From Gorillibacterium timonense (GTDB taxonomy: Bacteria; Bacillota; Bacilli; Paenibacillales; NBRC-103111), in NCBI RefSeq assembly GCF_001457415.1, contig NZ_LN881721.1:248001-312000 (forward strand): a DNA stretch of 64,000 nucleotides. The letters run 5' to 3'. Both the position numbers and the translations under genes were made by a program. The notes beneath the pieces were generated by a model that had not been told where the DNA came from, did no database searches, and saw nothing but the letters and a program-made list of their open reading frames with translations. This document shows, piece after piece, positions 7,825 to 14,996 of this stretch (within the stretch, counting starts at the first letter, position 1; each line of letters starts with the position of its first letter).

Positions 7825-8604
7825 ATGATGCCATCCTTTTTCTTCGCACACGGAGCTCCGTCTCTCGTTATTGAAGACCACGAGTACACGCGTTTTCTCA
7901 AGCAATTCGCCAGTACGCTTCCCCGGAGGCCGAAAGGAATTGTGATCTTCTCCGCTCATTATGAAAGCATGATCCAAGAGATCGGCTCCGTGGATTCCTA
8001 CGGAACGATCTACGACTTCTCCGGGTTCCCGGATGAGATGTACCGGATGACCTATGCGGCCCCCGGCGATAAGCCGCTGAGCACTCAGGTTTCGGAGCTG
8101 CTGCTCGGCTCCGGCATCGCCAATCGCCTGGATACCGAGCGCGGGCTGGATCACGGCTCCTGGGCGGTGCTGAAGCTGATCTTCCCGGAGGCGGACATTC
8201 CGGTGGTGGCCTTGTCGGTTAACCGCCATCTGACGAACAAGCAGCAATACGAGCTCGGCAAAGCGCTCGGCAAGCTCCGCGAGCAGGACATCCTGATCAT
8301 CGGCAGCGGCGGCATCGTTCACAACCTGCGGCGGATTTCCTGGGGAGCAGGTCCGAACAGCATCGATTCCTGGGCGATGGAATTCGACAAGTGGATCGAG
8401 GAACGGCTGACCACTTGGAACACGGACGAACTCTTCCGCTATGATGAACTTGCGCCGAACGCCCGCATGGCCGTGCCGACCAACGAGCATTTCATTCCGG
8501 TCCTCTTGGCGATGGGCAGCGGGGATGCAAGCCGCGAAGCGAAGCTTCTGCACCGCAGCTACCAATGGGGCAGCCTGAGCCTGACGGCCTGGCAGTTTAG
8601 CTGA
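7825..8604 (+). CDS. LigB/DODA-type extradiol ring-cleavage dioxygenase
   Basis: 259 residues. Starts MMPSFFFAHGAPSLVIED, the strand and metal-binding His of class III extradiol dioxygenases; FSAHYES, RGLDHGSWAVL and SGGIVHNLR supply the other conserved histidines. The ATG at 7825 lies 8 bases after AAGGAG. Family members open catechols or DOPA using non-haem Fe(II) or Zn(II). With DoxX and the esterase nearby it fits catechol/quinone detoxification, although it is separated from them by a MITE-like repeat that may have split an older operon (inference). Confidence 0.88.
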   Translation: MMPSFFFAHGAPSLVIEDHEYTRFLKQFASTLPRRPKGIVIFSAHYESMIQEIGSVDSYGTIYDFSGFPDEMYRMTYAAPGDKPLSTQVSELLLGSGIANRLDTERGLDHGSWAVLKLIFPEADIPVVALSVNRHLTNKQQYELGKALGKLREQDILIIGSGGIVHNLRRISWGAGPNSIDSWAMEFDKWIEERLTTWNTDELFRYDELAPNARMAVPTNEHFIPVLLAMGSGDASREAKLLHRSYQWGSLSLTAWQFS

Positions 8605-8738
8605 GGGCGGCCCGCTTCGGGGAGTAATGCGATAGGCATGATGCAGGATCATGCACGGGGCAACAGCGCACTCCCGACTGGATCGTCGAGGCTAATACAG
8701 CGGCAGAAAGCCGAGCGCTAGAAATGTTTCAACCGATC

Positions 8739-8774
8739 AGACCCGGAAAGCGATGGCTTTCCGGGTCTGTTTTT
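8739..8774 (+). terminator. Terminator after the dioxygenase gene
   Basis: Perfect 13-pair stem AGACCCGGAAAGC / GCTTTCCGGGTCT with a GATG loop, followed by GTTTTT. Confidence 0.9.
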
Positions 8775-8976
8775 ACTTATACAGGTGTAACCCTTCCTTA
8801 TCTTCCAGCGTCTTGTATGGTAGACTTAGCGTGATGCCCAGATTGTGATAGAGTCACACATCGCTTGAAGCGTAGTCTAAGTCCGCTCTAGTTGGTGTAG
8901 AAAGTACAGTTACTCCAACCTAACTGTGTTCCTCCATGCGGACGAGCTTTCCCAACCCTGATGTTGAATGGGTCGT

Positions 8977-9210
8977 GAAATGTTGCATAAAAGGCATCAT
9001 TTCGAGCGAAACACCGAGCAAAACGAGGAAATGTTGCACAAAAGGCATCATTTTCGGGCGAAACACCGAGCAGAACGAGGAAATGTTGCACAAAAGGCAT
9101 CATTTCGGGCGAAACACCGAGCAGAACGAGGAAATGTTGCATAAAAAGCATCATTTCGAGTGAAACACCGAGCAGAACGAGGAAATGTTGCACTAAAGGC
9201 ATCATTTTCA
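8977..9210. repeat. Tandem array of a 51-52 bp unit, 4.5 copies
   Basis: Units begin at 8977, 9028, 9080, 9131 and 9182 (last one partial). Each opens with GAAATGTTGCA and contains GGCATCATTTCG, GCGAAACACCGAGCA and AACGAG. Copies differ at only a few positions and no unique spacer separates them, so this is not a CRISPR. The core AATGTTGCA...GCATCATT is itself a loose palindrome and recurs at 24.5-24.7 kb. Confidence 0.9.
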
Positions 9211-9320
9211 ACTCGGGGACTGACAGCCCCTCGGTAAATGGGGGTTCTGCTTTTGTTGCGTACGTTAACTTTCCGAATGAACGAGTTTCCTAGATTACGA
9301 GAATAAAGGAGTCGATTGAG

Positions 9321-10577
9321 ATGAAAAGGATTGGACGATTCATGCTTGCGCTTGTGCTGGCCTCGGCAGCAATTCTGCCAGTGGCTGCTCCCGCTCGTGC
9401 AGCGGTCTCCGCTTCCGTCGGTGCTGTGACGATTCTGCTCGACGGGTATCCGCTGCCTTTTCCGGTTGCTCCGATCATCATAAAAGGGACGACGCTCGTC
9501 CCGTTCCGTGCCATCTCGGAGGCGCTTGGGGTCAGCGTCCAGTGGGAGCAGAAGACGGGCCGCATCACGGCGGTCAAGCAGGATAGCACCAGTAAGAAAA
9601 CGATCATACTTACAGTAGGCAGTAAGCAGGCTCTTGTGAACGGCAAGGCCGTGCCGCTCGCTCTTGCCCCTACCGTGATTCAGGGCAGCACGATGATTCC
9701 GCTCAGCTTTTTCAGCCAGCAGTTCGGCGCAAGCGTCTCCTGGACGCAGAGTACCCAAACGGTCACCATCGTGTCTCCGCCCAAAGATATGTACACATTG
9801 GCCTTCTACGCCTTATCCTCTTATGACGAGCGCAGCTACCTGCCGAACTTCGATGAGGTCACCTTCGGCTGGAGCCGGGTCGACCGCAGCGGGGAATTCA
9901 CCACCTCGGGAGCCGAATACCGCTGGCCACAGGCAGATGGAGCGACTACGCCGGAATCCATCGTTCAGGATGCATCAGGCAAGGGGACGCTTCCGTCGCT
10001 AATGGTTTATTCCGTAGACGGGCAGAACGAACTGACTAAAAACCTCGAAGATCCGGCGCTTCAAGAACGCACGGTCCAGGCTATCGTGGATACGGCGGTG
10101 GAAAAAGGCTTCGGCGGAATCACACTCGACCTGGAAGGCCTCGGTATGAACGGCGATATCGCCAAAGCCCGTACTGACTACAACGCCTTCGTGAAGAATC
10201 TCTCTGGCAAGGCTCGCCAAGCGGGACTGAAGCTGACGGTTGTTCTTCACCCCTTGAACAGTGCCTACACCGGTTATGATTACAAGACGCTCGGCATCTT
10301 AGCGGACCAACTGATCTTGATGGCGTACAGCTACGGACCGACGAAGACGCCGGAGCCGCTCGCTAAGGTGGACGAAGCCATTCAACTCGCGCTGAAACAG
10401 ACCTCGAAGGACAAGCTGCTCTTGGGCATCTCCGCCGACAGCGAGAACAGCAGCACCATCGGAGCCAAGGTGGGCCTTGCCAAGCGATATGGCCTGAAGG
10501 GTATCGCGTTGTGGAGGCTTGGCCTTCTGCAAGCGGACTGGTCGGCACTCAGTAAGACGGTGGTGTGGAAGGAGTAG
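9321..10577 (+). CDS. Secreted protein: copper-amine-oxidase-N repeats plus GH18-like domain
   Basis: 418 residues. A signal peptide (MKRIGRFMLALVLASAA, cleavage near ARA) is followed by two copies of the 'copper amine oxidase N-terminal' stalk motif (GTTLVPFRAISEALGVSVQW and GSTMIPLSFFSQQFGASVSW, residues 55-145). Residues 155-418 look like a glycoside hydrolase family 18 barrel: GFGGITLDLEGLG carries the catalytic DxxDxDxE-type strand (Glu near 271) and ILMAYSYGP the next. Such proteins bind and trim cell-wall glycan or spore cortex. AAAGGAG precedes the ATG. Cell-wall role is inferred from the family. Confidence 0.85.
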   Translation: MKRIGRFMLALVLASAAILPVAAPARAAVSASVGAVTILLDGYPLPFPVAPIIIKGTTLVPFRAISEALGVSVQWEQKTGRITAVKQDSTSKKTIILTVGSKQALVNGKAVPLALAPTVIQGSTMIPLSFFSQQFGASVSWTQSTQTVTIVSPPKDMYTLAFYALSSYDERSYLPNFDEVTFGWSRVDRSGEFTTSGAEYRWPQADGATTPESIVQDASGKGTLPSLMVYSVDGQNELTKNLEDPALQERTVQAIVDTAVEKGFGGITLDLEGLGMNGDIAKARTDYNAFVKNLSGKARQAGLKLTVVLHPLNSAYTGYDYKTLGILADQLILMAYSYGPTKTPEPLAKVDEAIQLALKQTSKDKLLLGISADSENSSTIGAKVGLAKRYGLKGIALWRLGLLQADWSALSKTVVWKE

Positions 10578-10585
10578 AGGGAGGG

Positions 10586-10616
10586 AAAGGGGGGCGTAAA
10601 CTGGTCCCTTTTTTTG
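10586..10616 (+). terminator. Weak terminator after the GH18-like gene
   Basis: AAAGGG / CCCTTT short stem followed by a run of T; GC-poor and only six pairs, so modest confidence. Confidence 0.4.
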
Positions 10617-10731
10617 TTGAGGCGAAATTGGAAGGGCCGACTCTGTCCGAACGATCACTATTGTTGATTCGAACACGATCTCAAACAAGAAAAAGCCTAA
10701 AGAATTGCAGCTAGAGAGTATCGGAATATAG

Positions 10732-10956
10732 GCTCATGGTGGTTATGGTGGAACCATAGCCAGCTATGAAACCATCTATGATCTCAGCCTTAAAGGATTG
10801 ACTTTAACGCAGGCAGAAGCCCTCTATCAACAAGAGGTGGTCAGTCAAAGAATCGCGGAAGCATTTGGGCTTGTGACAATAAAGGCAGCGTCAGGGAATA
10901 ATACACAAATATCCTCTAAGCGTGGATACAAGCAGGTAGGAGAATATATCAATTAG
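10732..10956 (+). pseudogene. C-terminal remnant of an unidentified protein, possibly a toxin tail
   Basis: An open frame of 74 codons without a start codon reads GGYGGTIASYETIYDLSLKG and continues LTLTQAEALYQQEVVSQRIA to a TAG 14 bases before the DUF4279 gene. The frame upstream (ITIVDSNTISNKKKPKELQ, near 10650-10725) is also protein-like but in another phase and ends in a stop, so the gene appears broken by a frameshift and 5' loss. Codon use is AT-rich, unlike its neighbours. Its place directly before an immunity-type gene suggests the end of a polymorphic toxin (inference). No domain recognised. Confidence 0.5.
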
Positions 10957-10970
10957 TGAAGGGGTTAGGA

Positions 10971-11375
10971 ATGGAAAACACTACTGTCATGGTGGGTTTT
11001 AGTATCTATGGTGATGAGTTTAATCCTCAAATTATTACAGAGAAACTCAATATCCAACCCAAAAAATATTGGCTTAAAGGTGATACTATTCCTGGAAAGC
11101 CACTTATTCGAAATAAAACTTGTTGGAGTGTTAATACAGAATATCAGGAGTCGCTAGATATTAACGATCAATTAAGTGAAATTATTGACCTTATTCAAGG
11201 AAAATCAAAAGAAATTATTGAATTAATGCGCATACACAACCTTGAAATAATTATTTCAATAGTAATAAACATTGAGAATAATCAGAAGCCAGCAATGTAT
11301 TTAAATAAGCAAGTCATTGAGTTTTTACATTGTATAAATGCAGAAATTGATATTGATCTTTACGTTTATTCGTAA
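10971..11375 (+). CDS. DUF4279 domain-containing protein (immunity-like)
   Basis: 134 residues: MENTTVMVGFSIYGDEFNP, EKLNIQPKKYWLKGD, then CWSVNTEYQESLDINDQLSE. This is the DUF4279 pattern, a small domain often found beside polymorphic toxins and Rhs genes as a presumed immunity protein (family knowledge). ATG at 10971 with AAGGGG and TAGGA before it. The gene is conspicuously AT-rich compared with the surrounding GC-rich genes, pointing to horizontal acquisition. The upstream partner is only a fragment, so this may be an orphan immunity gene. Confidence 0.75.
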   Translation: MENTTVMVGFSIYGDEFNPQIITEKLNIQPKKYWLKGDTIPGKPLIRNKTCWSVNTEYQESLDINDQLSEIIDLIQGKSKEIIELMRIHNLEIIISIVINIENNQKPAMYLNKQVIEFLHCINAEIDIDLYVYS

Positions 11376-11409
11376 TGATCTGCTCGACCTCCTCGGCGAG
11401 CGTTACGGC

Positions 11410-11449
11410 AAGACCGCATATCCCTAGTCCTGGGGTATGCGGTCTTTTT
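11410..11449. terminator. Terminator between convergent DUF4279 and Fe-S genes
   Basis: AAGACCGCATA / TATGCGGTCTT stem with a loop of about 16 bases, followed by TTTTT on the right. Confidence 0.85.
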
Positions 11450-11464
11450 CCGAGAAAGAATCCT

Positions 11465-12262
11465 TTATCTCGTTCGGGAACGGCTCGCCGCCGGCTTGAC
11501 GGTCGCGTCCGCACTAGTCGTTCTTGAACGCCACGTTCGCGTGACAGCGCCCGTTCCGCATGCAGCGGTGCACTCTCCGCACAGGATGCATTCGGTGTGA
11601 TCGGTGCGCCCGGTGCGCACCATATTCGAGACATTTAGGCTCATGGTGCAGACCCTGTCGCATTTGTGGCAGGAGATGCAGCGGTCCTTGTCTCCGGCGA
11701 GTCGCAGGGAGGGGAGATTGAGCCGGTTCTTCAGCTTGCTTCCGGCGATGTTCAGGATGGACATGGGGCATAGGTAATGGCAGGTGGCTCTTTTGCCAAG
11801 GAAGAGGGGGAGAAGCGCCAGCATCAAGACGATAAAATAGGTAAAGATCAGCTTCTGAGCATTGTCTGCAGAGATTCCGTTCTCCGTGAGGTAGAGGGGG
11901 GAGAATTGGAGCGAGCCTTTCACAGCGGAGAAGATGAGTGGGTAGAGGATGAGCCCGGCCCAGATGATGCCGAGTCCATAACGGAAAAAGCGCAGCCAGC
12001 GGATCTCCTTCAGCTTACGACCGAATACCCGGTCCATCGTCATCTGAAGACCACCGTAGGGGCACACATAAGAGCAGGCCGCGCGTCCGATGGCGAGCGA
12101 GGTTACGAAAAAAGCAGCCCAGACGAGGAACGAGCCGGCCAGAATGCCGCGGAATAAACCGTCGATGATGAGATACGGCGAGAAATAATTGAGTGTAACC
12201 GGGAGGAGAAGAAACGAGGTCCACAAGAGCGCCCTGCGCAGCCGTTGATGCCTCATGGTCAT
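11465..12262 (-). CDS. NapH/YccM-like 4Fe-4S membrane protein, frameshifted C-terminus
   Basis: 265 residues as read. About four membrane segments; CSYVCPYGG (63-71) and CHYLCPMS (161-168) are the NapH/RdxA-type CxxxCP motifs. Two ferredoxin clusters follow: CISCHKCDRVC (195-205) and CILCGECTAAC (225-235). These proteins pass electrons across the membrane to a reductase. After Val240 the sequence turns into low-quality text (TRTWRSRTTSADATVKPAAS), whereas the adjacent frame gives ANVAFKND and a stop at 11514. One missing base near 11540 would restore a normal end. The ATG overlaps the TetR stop (ATGA), so translation is coupled. Confidence 0.8.
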   Translation of the reverse strand: MTMRHQRLRRALLWTSFLLLPVTLNYFSPYLIIDGLFRGILAGSFLVWAAFFVTSLAIGRAACSYVCPYGGLQMTMDRVFGRKLKEIRWLRFFRYGLGIIWAGLILYPLIFSAVKGSLQFSPLYLTENGISADNAQKLIFTYFIVLMLALLPLFLGKRATCHYLCPMSILNIAGSKLKNRLNLPSLRLAGDKDRCISCHKCDRVCTMSLNVSNMVRTGRTDHTECILCGECTAACGTGAVTRTWRSRTTSADATVKPAASRSRTR

Positions 12263-12951
12263 GATGACGATTCCCCTTTAGAGTCGGATGGGTGAGACGG
12301 TGAAGCTCCGGAAGAGCTTGCACCGGAGGCGTCCGGCCGGGTGGACGCCTGCGGCTGCTCCTGCATCCCCAGCACACGGGCGAGAACGAGGGAGATGCTG
12401 GCCATGCGTGCGGAGGCGAAGCCGGGATCGACCATCTCCCGGAAATTCCGGTTGATGAAGCCGGTAATGCCGCGCAGCAGGATCGCCGTGACGTCCTCCG
12501 GATTTCCGGTATGAAAGATACCTTCCTGGATGCCCTGGCGGGTGATTGCCACGAGCACCGGCTCCAGCTTGGCGTAGAACCGGTTGGTGAGCTTCATATG
12601 CATCAGGAGATGCCGGTCGTCGTCCGGATCGAGAGAGGCGCCACGGCGGTTATCGCCTCCCTGAAAGATCGCGCCCATGACGGCGTGCAGCTTCTGCGGG
12701 GCGTTCATCTCCGGATGCTCGCAGATGGCGGCTGCGCGTTCTCCAATTCCTTCGACGGTTCTTTCCAGAATGGCGTTCAAGAGTGCGTCCTTCGAAGGAA
12801 AGTGGTGGTAAAACGTTCCTTTGGCTATTCCGATCACAGCCAGCAGCTCGCTGATCGGTACGTTGTCATATCCCTTTTGCATAAAAAGCTGTTCGGCAGC
12901 ATTCATGATTTCGGCTCGCCGCTCCGGTGCGGCTTTCACGATTCGGGTCAT
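12259..12951 (-). CDS. TetR-family transcriptional regulator
   Basis: 230 residues. N-terminal helix-turn-helix is canonical: RRAEIMNAAEQLFMQKGYDN, then ISELLAVIGIAKGTFYHHFPSKDAL (residues 11-58). The C-terminal part is a ligand domain of no recognised subtype, ending in a Ser/Gly/Pro-rich tail. The stop overlaps the start of the Fe-S membrane protein, so both are one operon. A perfect palindrome at 12995-13013 lies just upstream and is almost surely its operator, meaning autorepression. AGGAGG stands 11 bases before the ATG. Confidence 0.92.
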   Translation of the reverse strand: MTRIVKAAPERRAEIMNAAEQLFMQKGYDNVPISELLAVIGIAKGTFYHHFPSKDALLNAILERTVEGIGERAAAICEHPEMNAPQKLHAVMGAIFQGGDNRRGASLDPDDDRHLLMHMKLTNRFYAKLEPVLVAITRQGIQEGIFHTGNPEDVTAILLRGITGFINRNFREMVDPGFASARMASISLVLARVLGMQEQPQASTRPDASGASSSGASPSHPSDSKGESSS

Positions 12952-13290
12952 GTTCGGGTATTCCTCCTCTGATTTCCAATTCCATCATATGATATAGACC
13001 GACGGTCGGTCTAGTGAAGATTTGTCGAACATGATGAGGGCTTGGCTTTTCCGGCTTGCGTTAACAGGGTGGCAGGGATTATTTTTTCGGTACAGGTAAC
13101 GTTAAGGGGCCATTGTGGCACTTAGAGATGCGGGGATGGATGGGGGATGAGTCGCAGGAGTCGTAGGTTGTTGCGGGGATAAGAAGGCATGTGGGCTTGG
13201 GATGAGCGGGAGGCCAAGGATCGGCCTGGATATAAGACATGGAATGAGCCGGATCGAGTGGTTTGGATTACGGGAAAGGGTGTGCAGGGA
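12952..13290. other. 339-bp gap with TetR operator
   Basis: Contains the TetR leader and palindrome. No gene is called in the remainder; the frame of the sigma factor stays open back to 13189, but that part is not conserved-looking. Confidence 0.6.
12995..13013. promoter_or_regulatory. TetR operator palindrome
   Basis: TAGACCGACGGTCGGTCTA is a perfect 9+1+9 palindrome of the GACCGACNGTCGGTC class typical of TetR operators, 44 bp upstream of the TetR start codon. Confidence 0.85.
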
Positions 13291-14871
13291 ATGAGGGAAT
13301 GGATCGAGCAGGCTCAGAGGGGGGATGCCGACGCTTGGGGGGAGATCGTCCGGCGGTTCGGCGGAATGGCGCAGGCCGTTGCTTACGAGCTGCTTCGCGA
13401 TCCGTATCTGGCGGAGGACGCGGTTCAGGAGGCATTTGTGGAGGCCTACAAGGAGATTGGCAAGCTTCATGAACCCGAGGCGTTTCCAGGCTGGTTCAAG
13501 AGAATCGTGCAGAGGAAATGCTACAGACTCCTGCGCCGAAAAAAACACGGAACCGTACCTCTGGACGAGACAGGCGAGTTGGTCTCCCCGGACAGAAGTC
13601 CTGCCGAGCTCGCGATCCGGAAGGAACAGATGAGCCGCTTGTACGAGACGACTGCCGCTCTGTCCGCTCCTCTTCGGATCGCCGTCAATCTCTTTTACTT
13701 CCATGGACTCTCTCTCCACGAAGTATCGGAGCAGCTCAACACCCCCGTTCCCACCTTGAAAAAGCGGCTTTTCGACGCTCGTCGGAGGCTGAAGAGGTCG
13801 CTGCTGCCGGTAACCGATATCACGACCGTATTTCACGAGCTCTATGAAGGAGGAAGAGGGATGCTGCATCTGGTGAATGGCGATCACGCCGCTGATCAGC
13901 TGAGAGAGGCTGGAATTCCGGGAGAGATATTCGTATGGAGGGAAGTGTATCCGTTCGGACCTGTCTATCCCGACCTGACAGACCAAGACCTACGGATGAT
14001 TCGCGCTTGGTATTTGCAGGAGCGGCTCGGGGTGCCTGCTTCGGAATACTTGCGGTATTCCGAAGAGCAGGACCGCTTGCTGGCGAAGCTGAGCAGCTAT
14101 GAGGAAGTCGTGCTCTGGTTCGAGCATGATCTGTTCGACCAAACGATGCTCTGCCAACTGCTTGACCGGCTGTCCCGGCTCGATCTGGGCAAGGCGAAGC
14201 TGAGCCTGCTCTGCATCGGAGAATACCCCGGTATCGAGCATTTTCGCGGCCTTGGTCAGCTGTCGGGACCTCAGCTTGCGACGCTGTCCGGGACCTGGCA
14301 GGCGGTGAGCGGGGAGGAGCTTCGCCTCGGTAGCCGACTATGGCAGGCCTATGCGGCAGCGGAGCCTGGACCGCTCCAGAGTCTACTTGACGAGAATACC
14401 TCCGCCTTGCCTTACGCACGAGAAGCTTTTCTCGCTCACCTGGCACAGTATCCGTCGCTGACGAATGGGCTCGGCGCCGTCGAGCAGGCGGTTCTTGAGT
14501 GGGTTCGGGACGGAGTAAGCGATCCCCGCGAGCTGTTCCAACTGGTCTGCGAACAGTATCCCCTGCTTGGCATGGGGGACTTAGCGTTTCGCGATCTTCT
14601 CACGGCCCTCTCCGCAGGTCCGCAGCCTCTCCTGACATTCACGGGAAGACCTCCCGCTGCGGCTTATGCGCAGCAGGAGGGAACAGACCCGTGGGGCGAA
14701 GGAGCGGCGGCGCTCACGGAGCTGGGGCAAGAGGTTCTGGCGGGCCGTTCGGACCGCGTAGCGGAATGCGGCATCGACGCTTGGTTCGGCGGCGTCCAAC
14801 TGCAAGGGCGGACCGTTGCCTGGCGATGGGACGTCGATAGGGGCAGGCTGAGCGGTCCGGTTCGCGGATAG
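13291..14871 (+). CDS. ECF sigma factor fused to DUF1835/DUF3658-type protein
   Basis: 526 residues. Residues 1-185 form an ECF sigma-70 factor: region 2 (QAQRGDADAWGEIVRRF, YLAEDAVQEAFVEAYKEIGK, FPGWFKRIVQRKCYR) and region 4 (LSAPLRIAVNLFYFHGLSLH, TLKKRLFDARRRLK). From residue 191, MLHLVNGDHAADQLREAGIP followed by GEIFVWREV is the DUF1835 signature, and the C-terminal 200 residues resemble DUF3658. The frame is continuous through the junction. An AAGGAGG plus ATG stands exactly at the DUF1835 start (13861), so a free DUF1835 protein could also be made. No anti-sigma gene is adjacent; the fused part may regulate the sigma domain (inference). Confidence 0.85.
   Translation: MREWIEQAQRGDADAWGEIVRRFGGMAQAVAYELLRDPYLAEDAVQEAFVEAYKEIGKLHEPEAFPGWFKRIVQRKCYRLLRRKKHGTVPLDETGELVSPDRSPAELAIRKEQMSRLYETTAALSAPLRIAVNLFYFHGLSLHEVSEQLNTPVPTLKKRLFDARRRLKRSLLPVTDITTVFHELYEGGRGMLHLVNGDHAADQLREAGIPGEIFVWREVYPFGPVYPDLTDQDLRMIRAWYLQERLGVPASEYLRYSEEQDRLLAKLSSYEEVVLWFEHDLFDQTMLCQLLDRLSRLDLGKAKLSLLCIGEYPGIEHFRGLGQLSGPQLATLSGTWQAVSGEELRLGSRLWQAYAAAEPGPLQSLLDENTSALPYAREAFLAHLAQYPSLTNGLGAVEQAVLEWVRDGVSDPRELFQLVCEQYPLLGMGDLAFRDLLTALSAGPQPLLTFTGRPPAAAYAQQEGTDPWGEGAAALTELGQEVLAGRSDRVAECGIDAWFGGVQLQGRTVAWRWDVDRGRLSGPVRG
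13847..13863 (+). promoter_or_regulatory. Internal ribosome binding site and ATG at the domain junction
   Basis: AAGGAGGAAGAGGG followed by ATG at 13861 inside the sigma-DUF1835 gene. It begins precisely at MLHLVNGD, the usual N-terminus of stand-alone DUF1835 proteins. Confidence 0.6.
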
Positions 14872-14943
14872 CGTCAGCGTCCACATTCCCGATCAAGCCG
14901 CTGGCCGCAGCTTATAGGGGTGGCTTTATGATCCCAGATGGTG

Positions 14944-14981
14944 AAAAGATCGCCCAAAGCTTGTGAAGGGCGATCTTCTTT
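14944..14981. terminator. Bidirectional terminator
   Basis: AAAGATCGCCC / GGGCGATCTT stem followed by CTTT, with AAAA on the left side; it lies between the convergent sigma-DUF1835 and DUF4179 genes. Confidence 0.8.
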
Positions 14982-14996
14982 AGGTCCAGGTCCAGA

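Larger units (their letters stand above)
8605..9320. other. 716-bp gene-free region with terminator and repeat array
   Basis: Holds the dioxygenase terminator (8739-8774), about 200 bp with no recognisable feature, then the 51-bp tandem array (8977-9210) and the leader of the GH18-like gene. Short open frames across the array are products of the repeat and are not called. Confidence 0.8.

Noticed and set aside
8936-9163. Small protein encoded by the tandem repeats
   Set aside because: The open frame is a by-product of a 51-bp repeat (divisible by three) and breaks where a unit has 52 bp.
8977-9210. Possible CRISPR array
   Set aside because: The 51-bp units follow each other with the whole unit conserved; there are no unique spacers and no cas genes in the window.
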